Below are positions 1 to 6,707 of a stretch of 23,568 nt of DNA, piece after piece. The notes under the pieces are model-generated. The model made no database searches, was not told where the DNA came from, and saw only the letters and a program-made list of their open reading frames with translations. The stretch comes from Thioalkalivibrio sp. (GTDB lineage Bacteria; Pseudomonadota; Gammaproteobacteria; Ectothiorhodospirales; Ectothiorhodospiraceae): assembly GCA_007136145.1 (NCBI GenBank), contig SLHN01000156.1, positions 1 through 23,568 of the forward strand, written 5' to 3'. Position 1 is the stretch's first letter; the number at the start of each line of letters is the position of its first letter. Position numbers and translations under genes: made by a program.

Positions 1-433
1 CTCCCAGGTCGATCTCACTTTCCTCGACCATGGCCACGACGGCCTCAGTGTTCCCCACTCGGAGGCTGATCCCGACATCGGGATGACTGCGAAGAAAGGA
101 ACCAAGCAGTGTCGGGAGAAGGTACTCAGCCACCGTGGTGCTGGCACCCAGTACCAGCGCACCGCCGACCGCCCCCTTGAGCTCGCGCATCGCCGCTTCC
201 ATCTCGGTGTAGGTTTCGAAGATACGCTCCGCATAACGGAAAACAAGACGGCCCGCGTCGGTCAGGGTCACCCGGTTGTGGTTGCGGTCGAAAAGGCGGG
301 TATCAAACTGCTCTTCCAGTTGCCGCACCTGAAAAGTCACTGCTGGCTGCGTCATGTGCAGCACCTCCGCCGCCCGCGTGAACGAAAGCAGGCGAGCGAC
401 GGTGAAGAAAACTTGCAGGCGCCGATCAGACAT
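1..433 (-). CDS. LysR-family transcriptional regulator, N-terminal part (cut by window edge)
   Basis: Reading the minus strand from an ATG at 433 gives an open frame of 144 codons that runs off the left edge, so the C-terminus is missing. The start is MSDRRLQVFFTVARLLSFTR and is followed by a LysR-type winged helix-turn-helix: TRAAEVLHMTQPAVTFQVRQ (about residues 19-38), then LEEQFDTRLFDR and LTDAG. A substrate-binding-like domain begins near residue 90 (GASTTVAEYLLPTLL). LysR proteins bind DNA as dimers or tetramers and respond to a small ligand through this second domain. The ligand and targets cannot be read here. A CysB- or CbbR-like role would suit a sulfur autotroph, but the sequence does not prove it. 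The gene is divergent from the TM2-domain gene, sharing a 165-base gap. The family call is firm; the subfamily is unknown. Confidence 0.9.
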   Translation of the reverse strand, partial: MSDRRLQVFFTVARLLSFTRAAEVLHMTQPAVTFQVRQLEEQFDTRLFDRNHNRVTLTDAGRLVFRYAERIFETYTEMEAAMRELKGAVGGALVLGASTTVAEYLLPTLLGSFLRSHPDVGISLRVGNTEAVVAMVEESEIDLG

Positions 434-444
434 GGGCTTAGTCT

Positions 445-465
445 TACCGGATATTGTTCCGGATG
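445..465. promoter_or_regulatory. Inverted repeat, candidate LysR autoregulatory operator
   Basis: A perfect dyad CCGGA-N6-TCCGG occupies 447-462, starting 14 bases upstream of the LysR start and inside the divergent gap. LysR regulators commonly bind interrupted dyads next to their own promoter and repress themselves. The assignment rests on the dyad and its position only; no clear -35/-10 pair could be fitted around it. Confidence 0.3.
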
Positions 466-598
466 CCAGTTTCCCCGGAAAGCCGCAATAGCAAACGGTA
501 TTCCCCGAGGGTGCAGCTCGCGGCGTTAGACTGCAAAGCATCAGGGAAGCTCCCCAGCTTCCAGCAGATCCACCCACAAGCGAGAAGGATCAGTAACA

Positions 599-1195
599 AT
601 GCGCGGGGCCTGGCAAGAACTCAACCTGAAAGGCGGTGGGCTGCAGGCCGTGAATGCGGCCTTGGCCAGCGCGATGCGCTCCAGACTCCGAGCCTACGCC
701 GCGTGGGTCCTGTTCCCGCTGGGTCTGCACCGCTTCTATCTTGGCGAACCCCGCGGCGGCACGGCGTTCCCGGTTTTGACTCTGCTCACGCTCGGGACCG
801 CTTGGCTGGCGCCTTCCTGGTGGTGGTTGCTGCCTTGGACAGTGCTGGCCAGCCTGGCGATCCATGATCTTTTCTGGATCGACCGCCGCGTGGTTGCCTA
901 CAACAAGGACTTGCGCGTGCAGATCTTCCTGCGCAAGGGGAAAAGGCCACCCAAGGATTACCGTGGCCGCTACACCGACGATGCCACCGCGGATGCGATC
1001 AACCACGACCTCGCGGACTACCAGGCATTGAAGGAAAGCGAGCGCGCGGGTCATGCCCCGACGGGACAGGAAGGCGCTGCCAGCGCCGAGCCCCCCACAT
1101 CCAGGAGGCAGCCGTCATTCAATGAACAGGAGGCCCTGCTGCGCGAGCTGGCCAGAACACGAAGGAACCATCGCGAAAAAGGGAACCAGGGGTAA
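599..1195 (+). CDS. TM2-domain membrane protein
   Basis: The product is 198 residues. The ATG at 599 is chosen because AGAAGGA (583-589) sits at good spacing. Residues about 29-92 form a TM2 domain: a first membrane segment around AAWVLFPLGL, the TM2 hallmark LGLHRFYLG (41-49) in the turn, and a second hydrophobic stretch rich in Trp (SWWWLLPWTVLASL). The domain ends in DLFWID. The remaining hundred or so residues are hydrophilic and charged, probably cytoplasmic, with a C-terminal Arg/Glu-rich helix. TM2 proteins are widespread two-helix inner-membrane proteins, most without a known function. The gene is divergent from the LysR gene and convergent with the small hypothetical gene ending at 1225, so it looks monocistronic. 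The domain call is confident; the role is unknown. Confidence 0.8.
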   Translation: MRGAWQELNLKGGGLQAVNAALASAMRSRLRAYAAWVLFPLGLHRFYLGEPRGGTAFPVLTLLTLGTAWLAPSWWWLLPWTVLASLAIHDLFWIDRRVVAYNKDLRVQIFLRKGKRPPKDYRGRYTDDATADAINHDLADYQALKESERAGHAPTGQEGAASAEPPTSRRQPSFNEQEALLRELARTRRNHREKGNQG

Positions 1196-1224
1196 ACGTA
1201 CGGTCCGAGGATGAGGCCGCGCGC

Positions 1225-1566
1225 TCAGGGAGCACAGCCTCCGCGGTCCAGCATGCGGCGATATCCGGATTCGGTGATCAGCAGCACATGCACACTCGAC
1301 GGATAGATCAGTTGCTCCGCGCGCAGGCGGGCGAGGAGGGCAGCGTGCGTGGATGCGTCAAGCCGAAAGAAATCGCGACCTTCCTCGAGCACGCCAAGCA
1401 AGGCCTTGAAGCGCCGGAAAGACGTTCCCTTCGGAACCTGGTTCATCTCGTCGAGTTGCCGCAGACTCAGGGTATCCACGCCGCCAAACGCAATGGCGAC
1501 GGGTCCCGCCAAACCAGGCTGTGGGTTTCGAGTCTCATACGAATCCTCATCCCGATCGGAGACCAT
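1225..1566 (-). CDS. Hypothetical protein, possibly ORF6N/KilA-N-like
   Basis: The product is 113 residues from an ATG at 1566, preceded by GGGAAGGA a few bases upstream. A longer reading to 1668 would run into the sohB start region and has no better start. Visible features are a short variable N-terminus, then LSLRQLDEMNQVPKGTSFRR (33-52), EGRDFFRLDA (62-71) and VHVLLITESGYRRM (92-105). This pattern (a selector segment, a 'GRDFF' segment, a terminal 'TESGYRRM' motif) resembles small ORF6N/KilA-N-type DNA-binding domains found in phage regulators and stand-alone bacterial proteins. I recall the resemblance from family knowledge and could not test it. The gene is divergent from sohB, with 77 bases between their starts. 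It is probably real, because its codon pattern and motif spacing are coherent. Function unknown. Confidence 0.6.
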   Translation of the reverse strand: MVSDRDEDSYETRNPQPGLAGPVAIAFGGVDTLSLRQLDEMNQVPKGTSFRRFKALLGVLEEGRDFFRLDASTHAALLARLRAEQLIYPSSVHVLLITESGYRRMLDRGGCAP

Positions 1567-1643
1567 TCCGTCCTTCCCGCGTAAGATCGTGGATCCAGCA
1601 TACCGGGAGCCTGAAACAGGCGCCGAACAACGAGGGAGTACGC

Positions 1644-2639
1644 ATGGAGTTCGTGCAGGACTACGCATTGTTCCTGGCCAAGGGCCTGACCATTCTGCTC
1701 ATTGCGCTCGCCGTGCTGGGTGCGGTCGCCTCACTGTCCCAGCGCGGGCGGGACCGCGGCGACGAGCAACTCACGGTGAAGCACCTTAACCAACGCTACC
1801 GCAACATGGAGCGCGTCCTTCGGCTGCGGGTTCTGGGCTGGCGCGCATTGCGGCGGCATGGCAAGGAATACAAGCGCCAGCGCAAGGCAGCTGCCAAGGG
1901 TCTTCATGAAGAGAAGGGCCGCATCTTCGTGATGCGATTCCAAGGCGACATCCGTGGCACCCGGGTCGATAGCCTGCGCGAGGAAGTCTCCGCGATCCTG
2001 ACCCTCGCGCGTCCCGGGGTCGACCGCGCCGTTGTCTGCCTGGAGAGCGGCGGCGGGCTGGTGCCTCCGTATGGCCTCGCGGCAGCCCAGCTGGCGCGCC
2101 TGCGTGATGCAGGGCTCGACCTCACTGTCGCCATCGACCGGGTCGCTGCCAGCGGCGGTTACCTGATGGCGGCCGTCGCGCACAGGATCACGGCCGCACC
2201 CTTCGCGGTCGTCGGTTCGATCGGCGTGGTGGCGCAGATCCCGAACATCCATCGGCTGCTGAAACGCCATGATGTCGATATCGAGCTGCTGACCGCGGGG
2301 CAGCACAAGCGCACCCTGACGATCCTGGGCAAGAACACGCCCGAGGGGCGGGCGAAGTTCCAACAGGAACTCGAGGAAACACACGATCTGTTCAAGGCCT
2401 ACCTGCAACGGTACCGTCCGCAATTGGACCTCGACACCCTTGCCACCGGTGAACACTGGTACGGCGAACAGGCGCTGGAGCTGCAGCTCGTCGATGAACT
2501 GCGAACGAGCGACGACCTGCTGATGGCACTGACTCGCGAGCACGAAGTCTACGAAGTCAGTTTCAGCCGCCGGCAACCGCTTGGGCGGCGCATCGGAATC
2601 GCATTCGAACAGGCGTTGGAGAACCTGCTCCAGAGGTGA
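1644..2639 (+). CDS. sohB: SohB-type inner-membrane serine protease (peptidase S49)
   Basis: The product is 331 residues, against 349 for E. coli SohB. The ATG at 1644 follows GAGGGAG at 5 bases; the upstream in-frame extension lacks homology. A single membrane anchor spans about residues 13-30 (KGLTILLIALAVLGAVAS). A charged S49-N region follows, and then the protease domain from about residue 93. The catalytic dyad of signal peptide peptidase A-like enzymes is visible: Ser170 in AASGGYLMA and Lys222 in GQHKRTLT. They are 52 residues apart, as in E. coli SohB. The block GSIGVVAQIPN (191-201) matches the family closely. SohB is thought to degrade membrane or periplasmic peptides. The gene stands alone, converging on htpG over a 202-base gap that holds repeat remnants. 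Confidence 0.95.
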   Translation: MEFVQDYALFLAKGLTILLIALAVLGAVASLSQRGRDRGDEQLTVKHLNQRYRNMERVLRLRVLGWRALRRHGKEYKRQRKAAAKGLHEEKGRIFVMRFQGDIRGTRVDSLREEVSAILTLARPGVDRAVVCLESGGGLVPPYGLAAAQLARLRDAGLDLTVAIDRVAASGGYLMAAVAHRITAAPFAVVGSIGVVAQIPNIHRLLKRHDVDIELLTAGQHKRTLTILGKNTPEGRAKFQQELEETHDLFKAYLQRYRPQLDLDTLATGEHWYGEQALELQLVDELRTSDDLLMALTREHEVYEVSFSRRQPLGRRIGIAFEQALENLLQR

Positions 2640-2717
2640 TCACGTGCGCGCGACTCCAGTATGCCTGCGCCGCTCCGACAGTCACTCATCGGCGCTCCAT
2701 CGGCGCAAATCCCTTAG

Positions 2718-2792
2718 CTCACTGACACCCTACGGATGGAAAGGTCCCGCAGGATGCCGTGAGGCGCGGCCGAACCGTACCGTGGCGACAAC
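2718..2792 (+). repeat. Degenerate copy of the GTAGGGTG repeat (tail-to-head junction)
   Basis: The end of one element (CTCACTGACACCCTACG, arm 2) is followed within about a dozen bases by the start of another (GATGCCGTGAGGCG, arm 1, then GCCGAACCG). This is the same tail-to-head order seen at 10691-10925. It lies between the convergent ends of sohB and htpG, so it may act as a two-way transcription barrier through its hairpins; that role is inferred. Confidence 0.65.
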
Positions 2793-2841
2793 ACCCGTGA
2801 TCGCCGCCAAGCACGAAGGCCCAGCCGACGCCCCCGGCCGA

Positions 2842-4731
2842 TCAGTCCGCGTTCAGCAACAACCGGTTCAGTCGGGCGACGAAGCCCGCGGGATCCTCGA
2901 GCTGCCCGCCCTCGGTCAGCAGCGCCTGCTCGAACAGCAGCGTGGCGAGGTCGTCGAACTCCGTTTCGGACGCCTGTTTCAGGCGCTGCACCAACGGATG
3001 CCCGGGATTGACCTCGAGCACCGGCTTGCTCCCGAACGTCGGCTGGCCGGCCTGCTTCATCAGCTCCTGCAGATACAGCGCCATCTCGTGCTCGCCGAGC
3101 ACGATACAGGAGGCTGATTCGACCAGACGCTTCGACGCGCGCACGCTGTCCACGCGATCACCCAGGGTCTTTCCGATCCGCTCCGGCAGGTCACCGAGAT
3201 CGTCTTCGGCGGCCTTCGATGCGTCGTCTTCCGGCTCGTCCTTGCCGATGACTTCACCGAGATCGAGATCGCCCTTCGCCGCCGACTTGATCGGCGTACC
3301 GTCGAAACTGTCGAGGTGCGACAACAGCCACTCGTCGACGCGATCCGAGAGCAGCAGAACCTCGAGCCCGTGCTTGCGGAAGATCTCCAGATGCGGGCTG
3401 TTGCGCGCGGCCGCTGCGCTGTCGGCGGTCACCACGTAGATCGCCTTCTGGCCCTCCTTCATGCGTTCCTTGTACTCGGCCAGCGATACGCTCTGCGTGT
3501 CATCGCTGTTTTTCGTGCTGGCGAAACGCAACAGCTTCGCGATCTGTTCCCGGTTCGAGTAATCCTCGCCCGGCCCCTCCTTCAGCACCCGTCCAAAGTT
3601 GGTCCAGATTTCCGCGTATTTTTCCGGCTCGCTCTCGGCGATGGACTCGAGCAGGCCGAGAATCTTCTTCACCGAGCCGGCACGTATTCCGTCAACCAGC
3701 CGGTTGCTTTGCAGGATCTCGCGCGAAACGTTCAGCGGCAGATCGGAGGAATCGACCACGCCGCGCACGAACCGCAAGTAGTTCGGCAGCATCTTCTCGG
3801 CATCGTCCATGATGAACACGCGCTTCACGTACAGCTTCACACCATGTCGGCGGTCGCGGTCCCAGAGGTCGAACGGAGCGCGCTTGGGGATGTAGAACAG
3901 CGTCGTGTACTGCTGCTTGCCTTCCACATGACTGTGCACCCACGCGGCCGGGTCCTCGAAGTCATGCGCAACATGCTTGTAGAACTCGCGGTATTCCTCG
4001 TCGCTGACATCGCTCTTGGATCGGGTCCACAGCGCACTCGCCCGGTTCACGGTCTCCCATTCGTCGGTCGCCTTGCCGTCGTCGTCCTGCTTTGGCATAC
4101 GGATCGGAAACGCGACGTGGTCCGAATACCGGGTGATGATGTGGCGCAAACGATAGGACTCCAGGAACTCTTCGGCGTCCTCCTTCAGGTGCAGCGTAAC
4201 TTCGGTTCCGGTCAGCGCACGCGAACAGTCTTCCAACGTATAGCTTCCGGCACCGTCGGATTCCCAGCGCACCGCCGCATCCTCGGGCGCGTCGGCGCGA
4301 CGAGTCTCCAGCGTCACACGGTCTGCCACGGTAAACGCCGAGTAGAACCCGACTCCGAACTGACCGATCAACTGGGCATCCTTTTTCTGATCGCCGGTCA
4401 GGCGACCCAGAAACTCCTTGGTACCGGAACGAGCGATGGTGCCGATATTCGCGACCACCTCGTCACGCGACATCCCGATGCCGTTATCGGTGATGCGGAT
4501 CTGGCGCGCTTCCTTGTCGACACTGACGTCGATGGTCAACTGCGCTGGCTGAGCAATCGCGCCCGGCTGGGCCAGGGCCTCGAAGCGCAGCTTGTCGCAG
4601 GCGTCGGCGGCGTTGGAGATGATCTCGCGCAGGAAGATCTCGCGGTTGGAATACAGCGCGTGCACCATCAGGTGCAGCAGCTGGCTGACTTCGGTTTCGA
4701 AGCTTCGGGTTTCGCGTTGGGTCTCAGTCAT
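2842..4731 (-). CDS. htpG: Chaperone HtpG (bacterial Hsp90)
   Basis: The product is 629 residues, close to E. coli HtpG (624). It is a cytoplasmic ATP-dependent dimeric chaperone that remodels client proteins together with DnaK. The N-terminal GHKL ATPase domain shows the Bergerat-fold motifs: Glu36 and Asn40 in REIISNAADA, DNGIGM (82-87), the lid segment around GTIARSGTKEF, and GQFGVGFYSAF (123-133). In the middle domain NVSREILQ carries the catalytic Arg337 that contacts ATP. The C-terminal dimerisation domain includes SASCIVLGEHEMALYLQELM. The ATG at 4731 overlaps the rlmJ stop (ATGA), so translation is probably coupled to rlmJ. No sigma-32-like promoter was evident immediately upstream. 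Complete and intact. Confidence 0.98.
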   Translation of the reverse strand: MTETQRETRSFETEVSQLLHLMVHALYSNREIFLREIISNAADACDKLRFEALAQPGAIAQPAQLTIDVSVDKEARQIRITDNGIGMSRDEVVANIGTIARSGTKEFLGRLTGDQKKDAQLIGQFGVGFYSAFTVADRVTLETRRADAPEDAAVRWESDGAGSYTLEDCSRALTGTEVTLHLKEDAEEFLESYRLRHIITRYSDHVAFPIRMPKQDDDGKATDEWETVNRASALWTRSKSDVSDEEYREFYKHVAHDFEDPAAWVHSHVEGKQQYTTLFYIPKRAPFDLWDRDRRHGVKLYVKRVFIMDDAEKMLPNYLRFVRGVVDSSDLPLNVSREILQSNRLVDGIRAGSVKKILGLLESIAESEPEKYAEIWTNFGRVLKEGPGEDYSNREQIAKLLRFASTKNSDDTQSVSLAEYKERMKEGQKAIYVVTADSAAAARNSPHLEIFRKHGLEVLLLSDRVDEWLLSHLDSFDGTPIKSAAKGDLDLGEVIGKDEPEDDASKAAEDDLGDLPERIGKTLGDRVDSVRASKRLVESASCIVLGEHEMALYLQELMKQAGQPTFGSKPVLEVNPGHPLVQRLKQASETEFDDLATLLFEQALLTEGGQLEDPAGFVARLNRLLLNAD

Positions 4732-5651
4732 AATCCGTCACATCCGGTATTTTTTGTGGGTTCAAACGATTCGACCCGTTCGAAATGGGGTCGCCCGCGC
4801 CCGTTTTCAAGGGCGTGCAATTGGAACAGGCCACCCGACCGGTCACCGTCGAGGCTTTGCCAAGCGGCGAACAGGGTTTGCCTTGCCTGCCGAGGGAGCT
4901 GCCACGGCGCACCGAGCACGATCATTCCCGATCCCTGCAGTCCGGGACCGCGTATCGGCTGGCTCAGGCGAAGCTCACTGACCAGGCAGTCCTCGCCGGC
5001 ATGCGCGGCCAGCAACCTGTCACGCAGGGCTGCGTACCGACCCTCGGCCAGGATCGGATACCAGATCATCAACACCCCGGTATTCCAGCGCCGACGGATA
5101 TCCGCGGCGATCGCCGCGACTTCATCGTACTCGGCACTACGCTCATACGCCGGATCGAGCAGCACCAGCCCGCGACGAGGCTCAGGGGGGAAAAGTGCAC
5201 GCGCCGCCTCGCGGGCGTCGCGGCGATGCACATGACAGCGCGAATCCGACCGCAGAGCGGTGTGCAGCTGCGCATGGGCGGTCGGGTGCAGTTCGCAGGC
5301 GATCAGACGATCCCGCGCCCGGAGACGGGAACGAATCAGCTGCGGCGACCCGGGATATAAGCGCGGATCCTCACCCGGGACCGGCTGCAATGCATGCAGC
5401 GAATCCAGGTAAGCGCGCAGTGGGGCCGGCCCCTCGGCATGCGCCCACAGGCGACCGATTCCCTCGCGCCATTCCCCGGTGCGTCTGGCGGCTCCCGCAT
5501 CGAGCGGATACTGACCGGCACCGGCAAACAGGTCGAGCGCCACGAACGGCTTCGGACGGGCCAGCAACGAGTCGAGCACCAGCCACAGCAGCAGATGCTT
5601 GTGGACATCGGCGAAATTGCCGGCGTGATATTCGTGCTGATAGCTGAGCAT
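4728..5651 (-). CDS. rlmJ: 23S rRNA (adenine-N6)-methyltransferase RlmJ
   Basis: The product is 307 residues (E. coli RlmJ has 280). RlmJ methylates A2030 of 23S rRNA using S-adenosylmethionine. The start MLSYQHEYHAGNFADVHKH matches the family N-terminus, so ATG 5651 is preferred over an upstream TTG at 5675, although no good Shine-Dalgarno sequence is seen at either. The SAM-binding motif is VALDLFAGAG (37-46). The catalytic motif reads DPAYE (166-170), where E. coli and most N6-adenine methyltransferases have DPPY; see findings. The stop overlaps the htpG start by the ATGA arrangement. The upstream flank carries a full repeat element at 5722-5869. Family assignment is confident. Confidence 0.94.
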   Translation of the reverse strand: MLSYQHEYHAGNFADVHKHLLLWLVLDSLLARPKPFVALDLFAGAGQYPLDAGAARRTGEWREGIGRLWAHAEGPAPLRAYLDSLHALQPVPGEDPRLYPGSPQLIRSRLRARDRLIACELHPTAHAQLHTALRSDSRCHVHRRDAREAARALFPPEPRRGLVLLDPAYERSAEYDEVAAIAADIRRRWNTGVLMIWYPILAEGRYAALRDRLLAAHAGEDCLVSELRLSQPIRGPGLQGSGMIVLGAPWQLPRQARQTLFAAWQSLDGDRSGGLFQLHALENGRGRPHFERVESFEPTKNTGCDGL

Positions 5652-5721
5652 GCCGGGAACAGACGATACCCGCAAAGCGCCCTGCGGGCCACCATTTGAA
5701 CACGCCGTTAGCCAGGTCGGC

Positions 5722-5869
5722 TGTTAACGTGAAAGTCCCCCGCAGGGTGCCGTGAGGCGAAGCCGAACCGAACCGACATCCAGCCGGCCGGCGTCCGGGC
5801 TTCGAGCGGTGCAATTCGCTGCGCTCATTGACACCCTACGCCTGGACCTTTCATGGTCCGGGGTGACAG
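5722..5869 (+). repeat. Full copy of the MITE-like GTAGGGTG repeat
   Basis: Arm 1 begins with GTTAACGTGAAAG and continues GCAGGGTGCCGTGAGGCG then AAGCCGAACCG. A variable centre of about 25 bases follows. Arm 2, read in inverse, is CGGTGCAATTCGCTGCG, CTCATTGACACCCTACG and then GGACCTTTCATGG. The two arms are related to each other (GTGAAAG.. against ATGAAAGG.., both leading into GTAGGGTG), so the whole unit is an imperfect terminal inverted repeat with no coding capacity. It fills most of the 333-base gap between soxX and rlmJ, together with the soxX terminator. Confidence 0.85.
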
Positions 5870-5909
5870 CAGGCATGGGATGGCCTCGTCGACGCCAGCC
5901 GTCCAACGC

Positions 5910-5941
5910 AAAAAAGGCCGCCGATATCTCCATCGGCGGCC
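5910..5941 (-). terminator. Rho-independent terminator of soxAX
   Basis: On the minus strand GGCCGCCGAT, a 6-base loop and ATCGGCGGCC form a perfect 10-bp stem (5916-5941), followed directly by six T residues (5910-5915). It lies 43 bases past the soxX stop. A second small hairpin, GGGTCC-TTCG-GGACCC on the minus strand, at 5948-5963 sits between the stop and the terminator. This ends the soxAX transcript before the repeat and rlmJ. Confidence 0.92.
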
Positions 5942-5984
5942 TGTTCAGGGTCCCGAAGGACCCGCCATCGTCACTGGTCAGATG

Positions 5985-6680
5985 TTATTCGTTGACCGGG
6001 GACTCCGGGTCGAACATGTAGGCCATGATATCGGCGATCGCCTGCTTATCCAGGAACCCGCTCGAGCCGAACCGCGGCATGTGGGTGCAGGGGAAGTAGG
6101 TGTGCGGGTTGTAGATCATGTCGTACACATACTTCAGAATGGGCTCGCTGGTGCCACGGGTCTTGCCATAGCCGGTCAGGCTCGGACCGACGTTACCGCC
6201 AACGCGGTCGGTGGCGAATTGATGGCAGTTGTAACAAGTGCCGCCAACTTCGCGCACGTTGTGATCGTCGTAATTGTGACCGACGCGGTAGCCGAAACCG
6301 GACCATGCGAGCACGCGACCACGCTCCCAGTCTCCCAACTGGATGCCGCCTTCCGGATACACGATCGACTCCGTCGCCGCCTGGCGAACGGCCTCTAGGG
6401 TTTCCGCATCCGGTTTGCCGTCACCGATGATCGAGCAGGCCTTCTGCAGTTCGTCCTGCTTCATGCGGTCACGCGCAGTGCCACCTTCCTGCATTTCCTG
6501 GGCGAGGTTGAATCCGCCGCCGTTGGCCTCGAAGATCAGGTATTCGGCGAGTTCATGCGGGGTCATGGCCGTGTAATCGACCTTGCCATTCTTGCCTGCG
6601 TCAGCCACGGCACAACCGCCGGCGAAAATGATCGTTGCAACAGCGGCGATTCCAGCCGCTAAAGGGGTCTTCTTGAACAT
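5985..6680 (-). CDS. soxX: Sulfur-oxidation cytochrome c subunit SoxX
   Basis: The product is 231 residues. The ATG at 6680 is preceded by AAGGAG at 9 bases. A hydrophobic signal segment covers residues 7-22 and ends in AGGCAVA, which could be a weak lipobox (Cys23) or a signal peptidase I site. The mature protein is periplasmic. One c-type haem site is present, CYNCH (Cys149, Cys152, His153), with the likely distal ligand Met201 in CTHMPRFG. SoxX pairs with SoxA; the SoxAX complex oxidatively couples thiosulfate to the swinging-arm cysteine of SoxY and passes on electrons. About 120 residues precede the haem domain, more than in minimal SoxX proteins. This segment contains an extra Cys82. 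The gene lies 27 bases after soxA in the same operon and is followed by a strong terminator. No soxYZ or soxB lies next to it. Confidence 0.93.
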   Translation of the reverse strand: MFKKTPLAAGIAAVATIIFAGGCAVADAGKNGKVDYTAMTPHELAEYLIFEANGGGFNLAQEMQEGGTARDRMKQDELQKACSIIGDGKPDAETLEAVRQAATESIVYPEGGIQLGDWERGRVLAWSGFGYRVGHNYDDHNVREVGGTCYNCHQFATDRVGGNVGPSLTGYGKTRGTSEPILKYVYDMIYNPHTYFPCTHMPRFGSSGFLDKQAIADIMAYMFDPESPVNE

Positions 6681-6707
6681 ATGTCGAATCTCCTTGTGCG
6701 TCCGGGA

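Noticed and set aside
3316..5235. 639-codon plus-strand open frame antisense to htpG and rlmJ
   Set aside because: It crosses two certain genes on the other strand, has no ribosome site or motif, and its sequence composition is that of a shadow frame.
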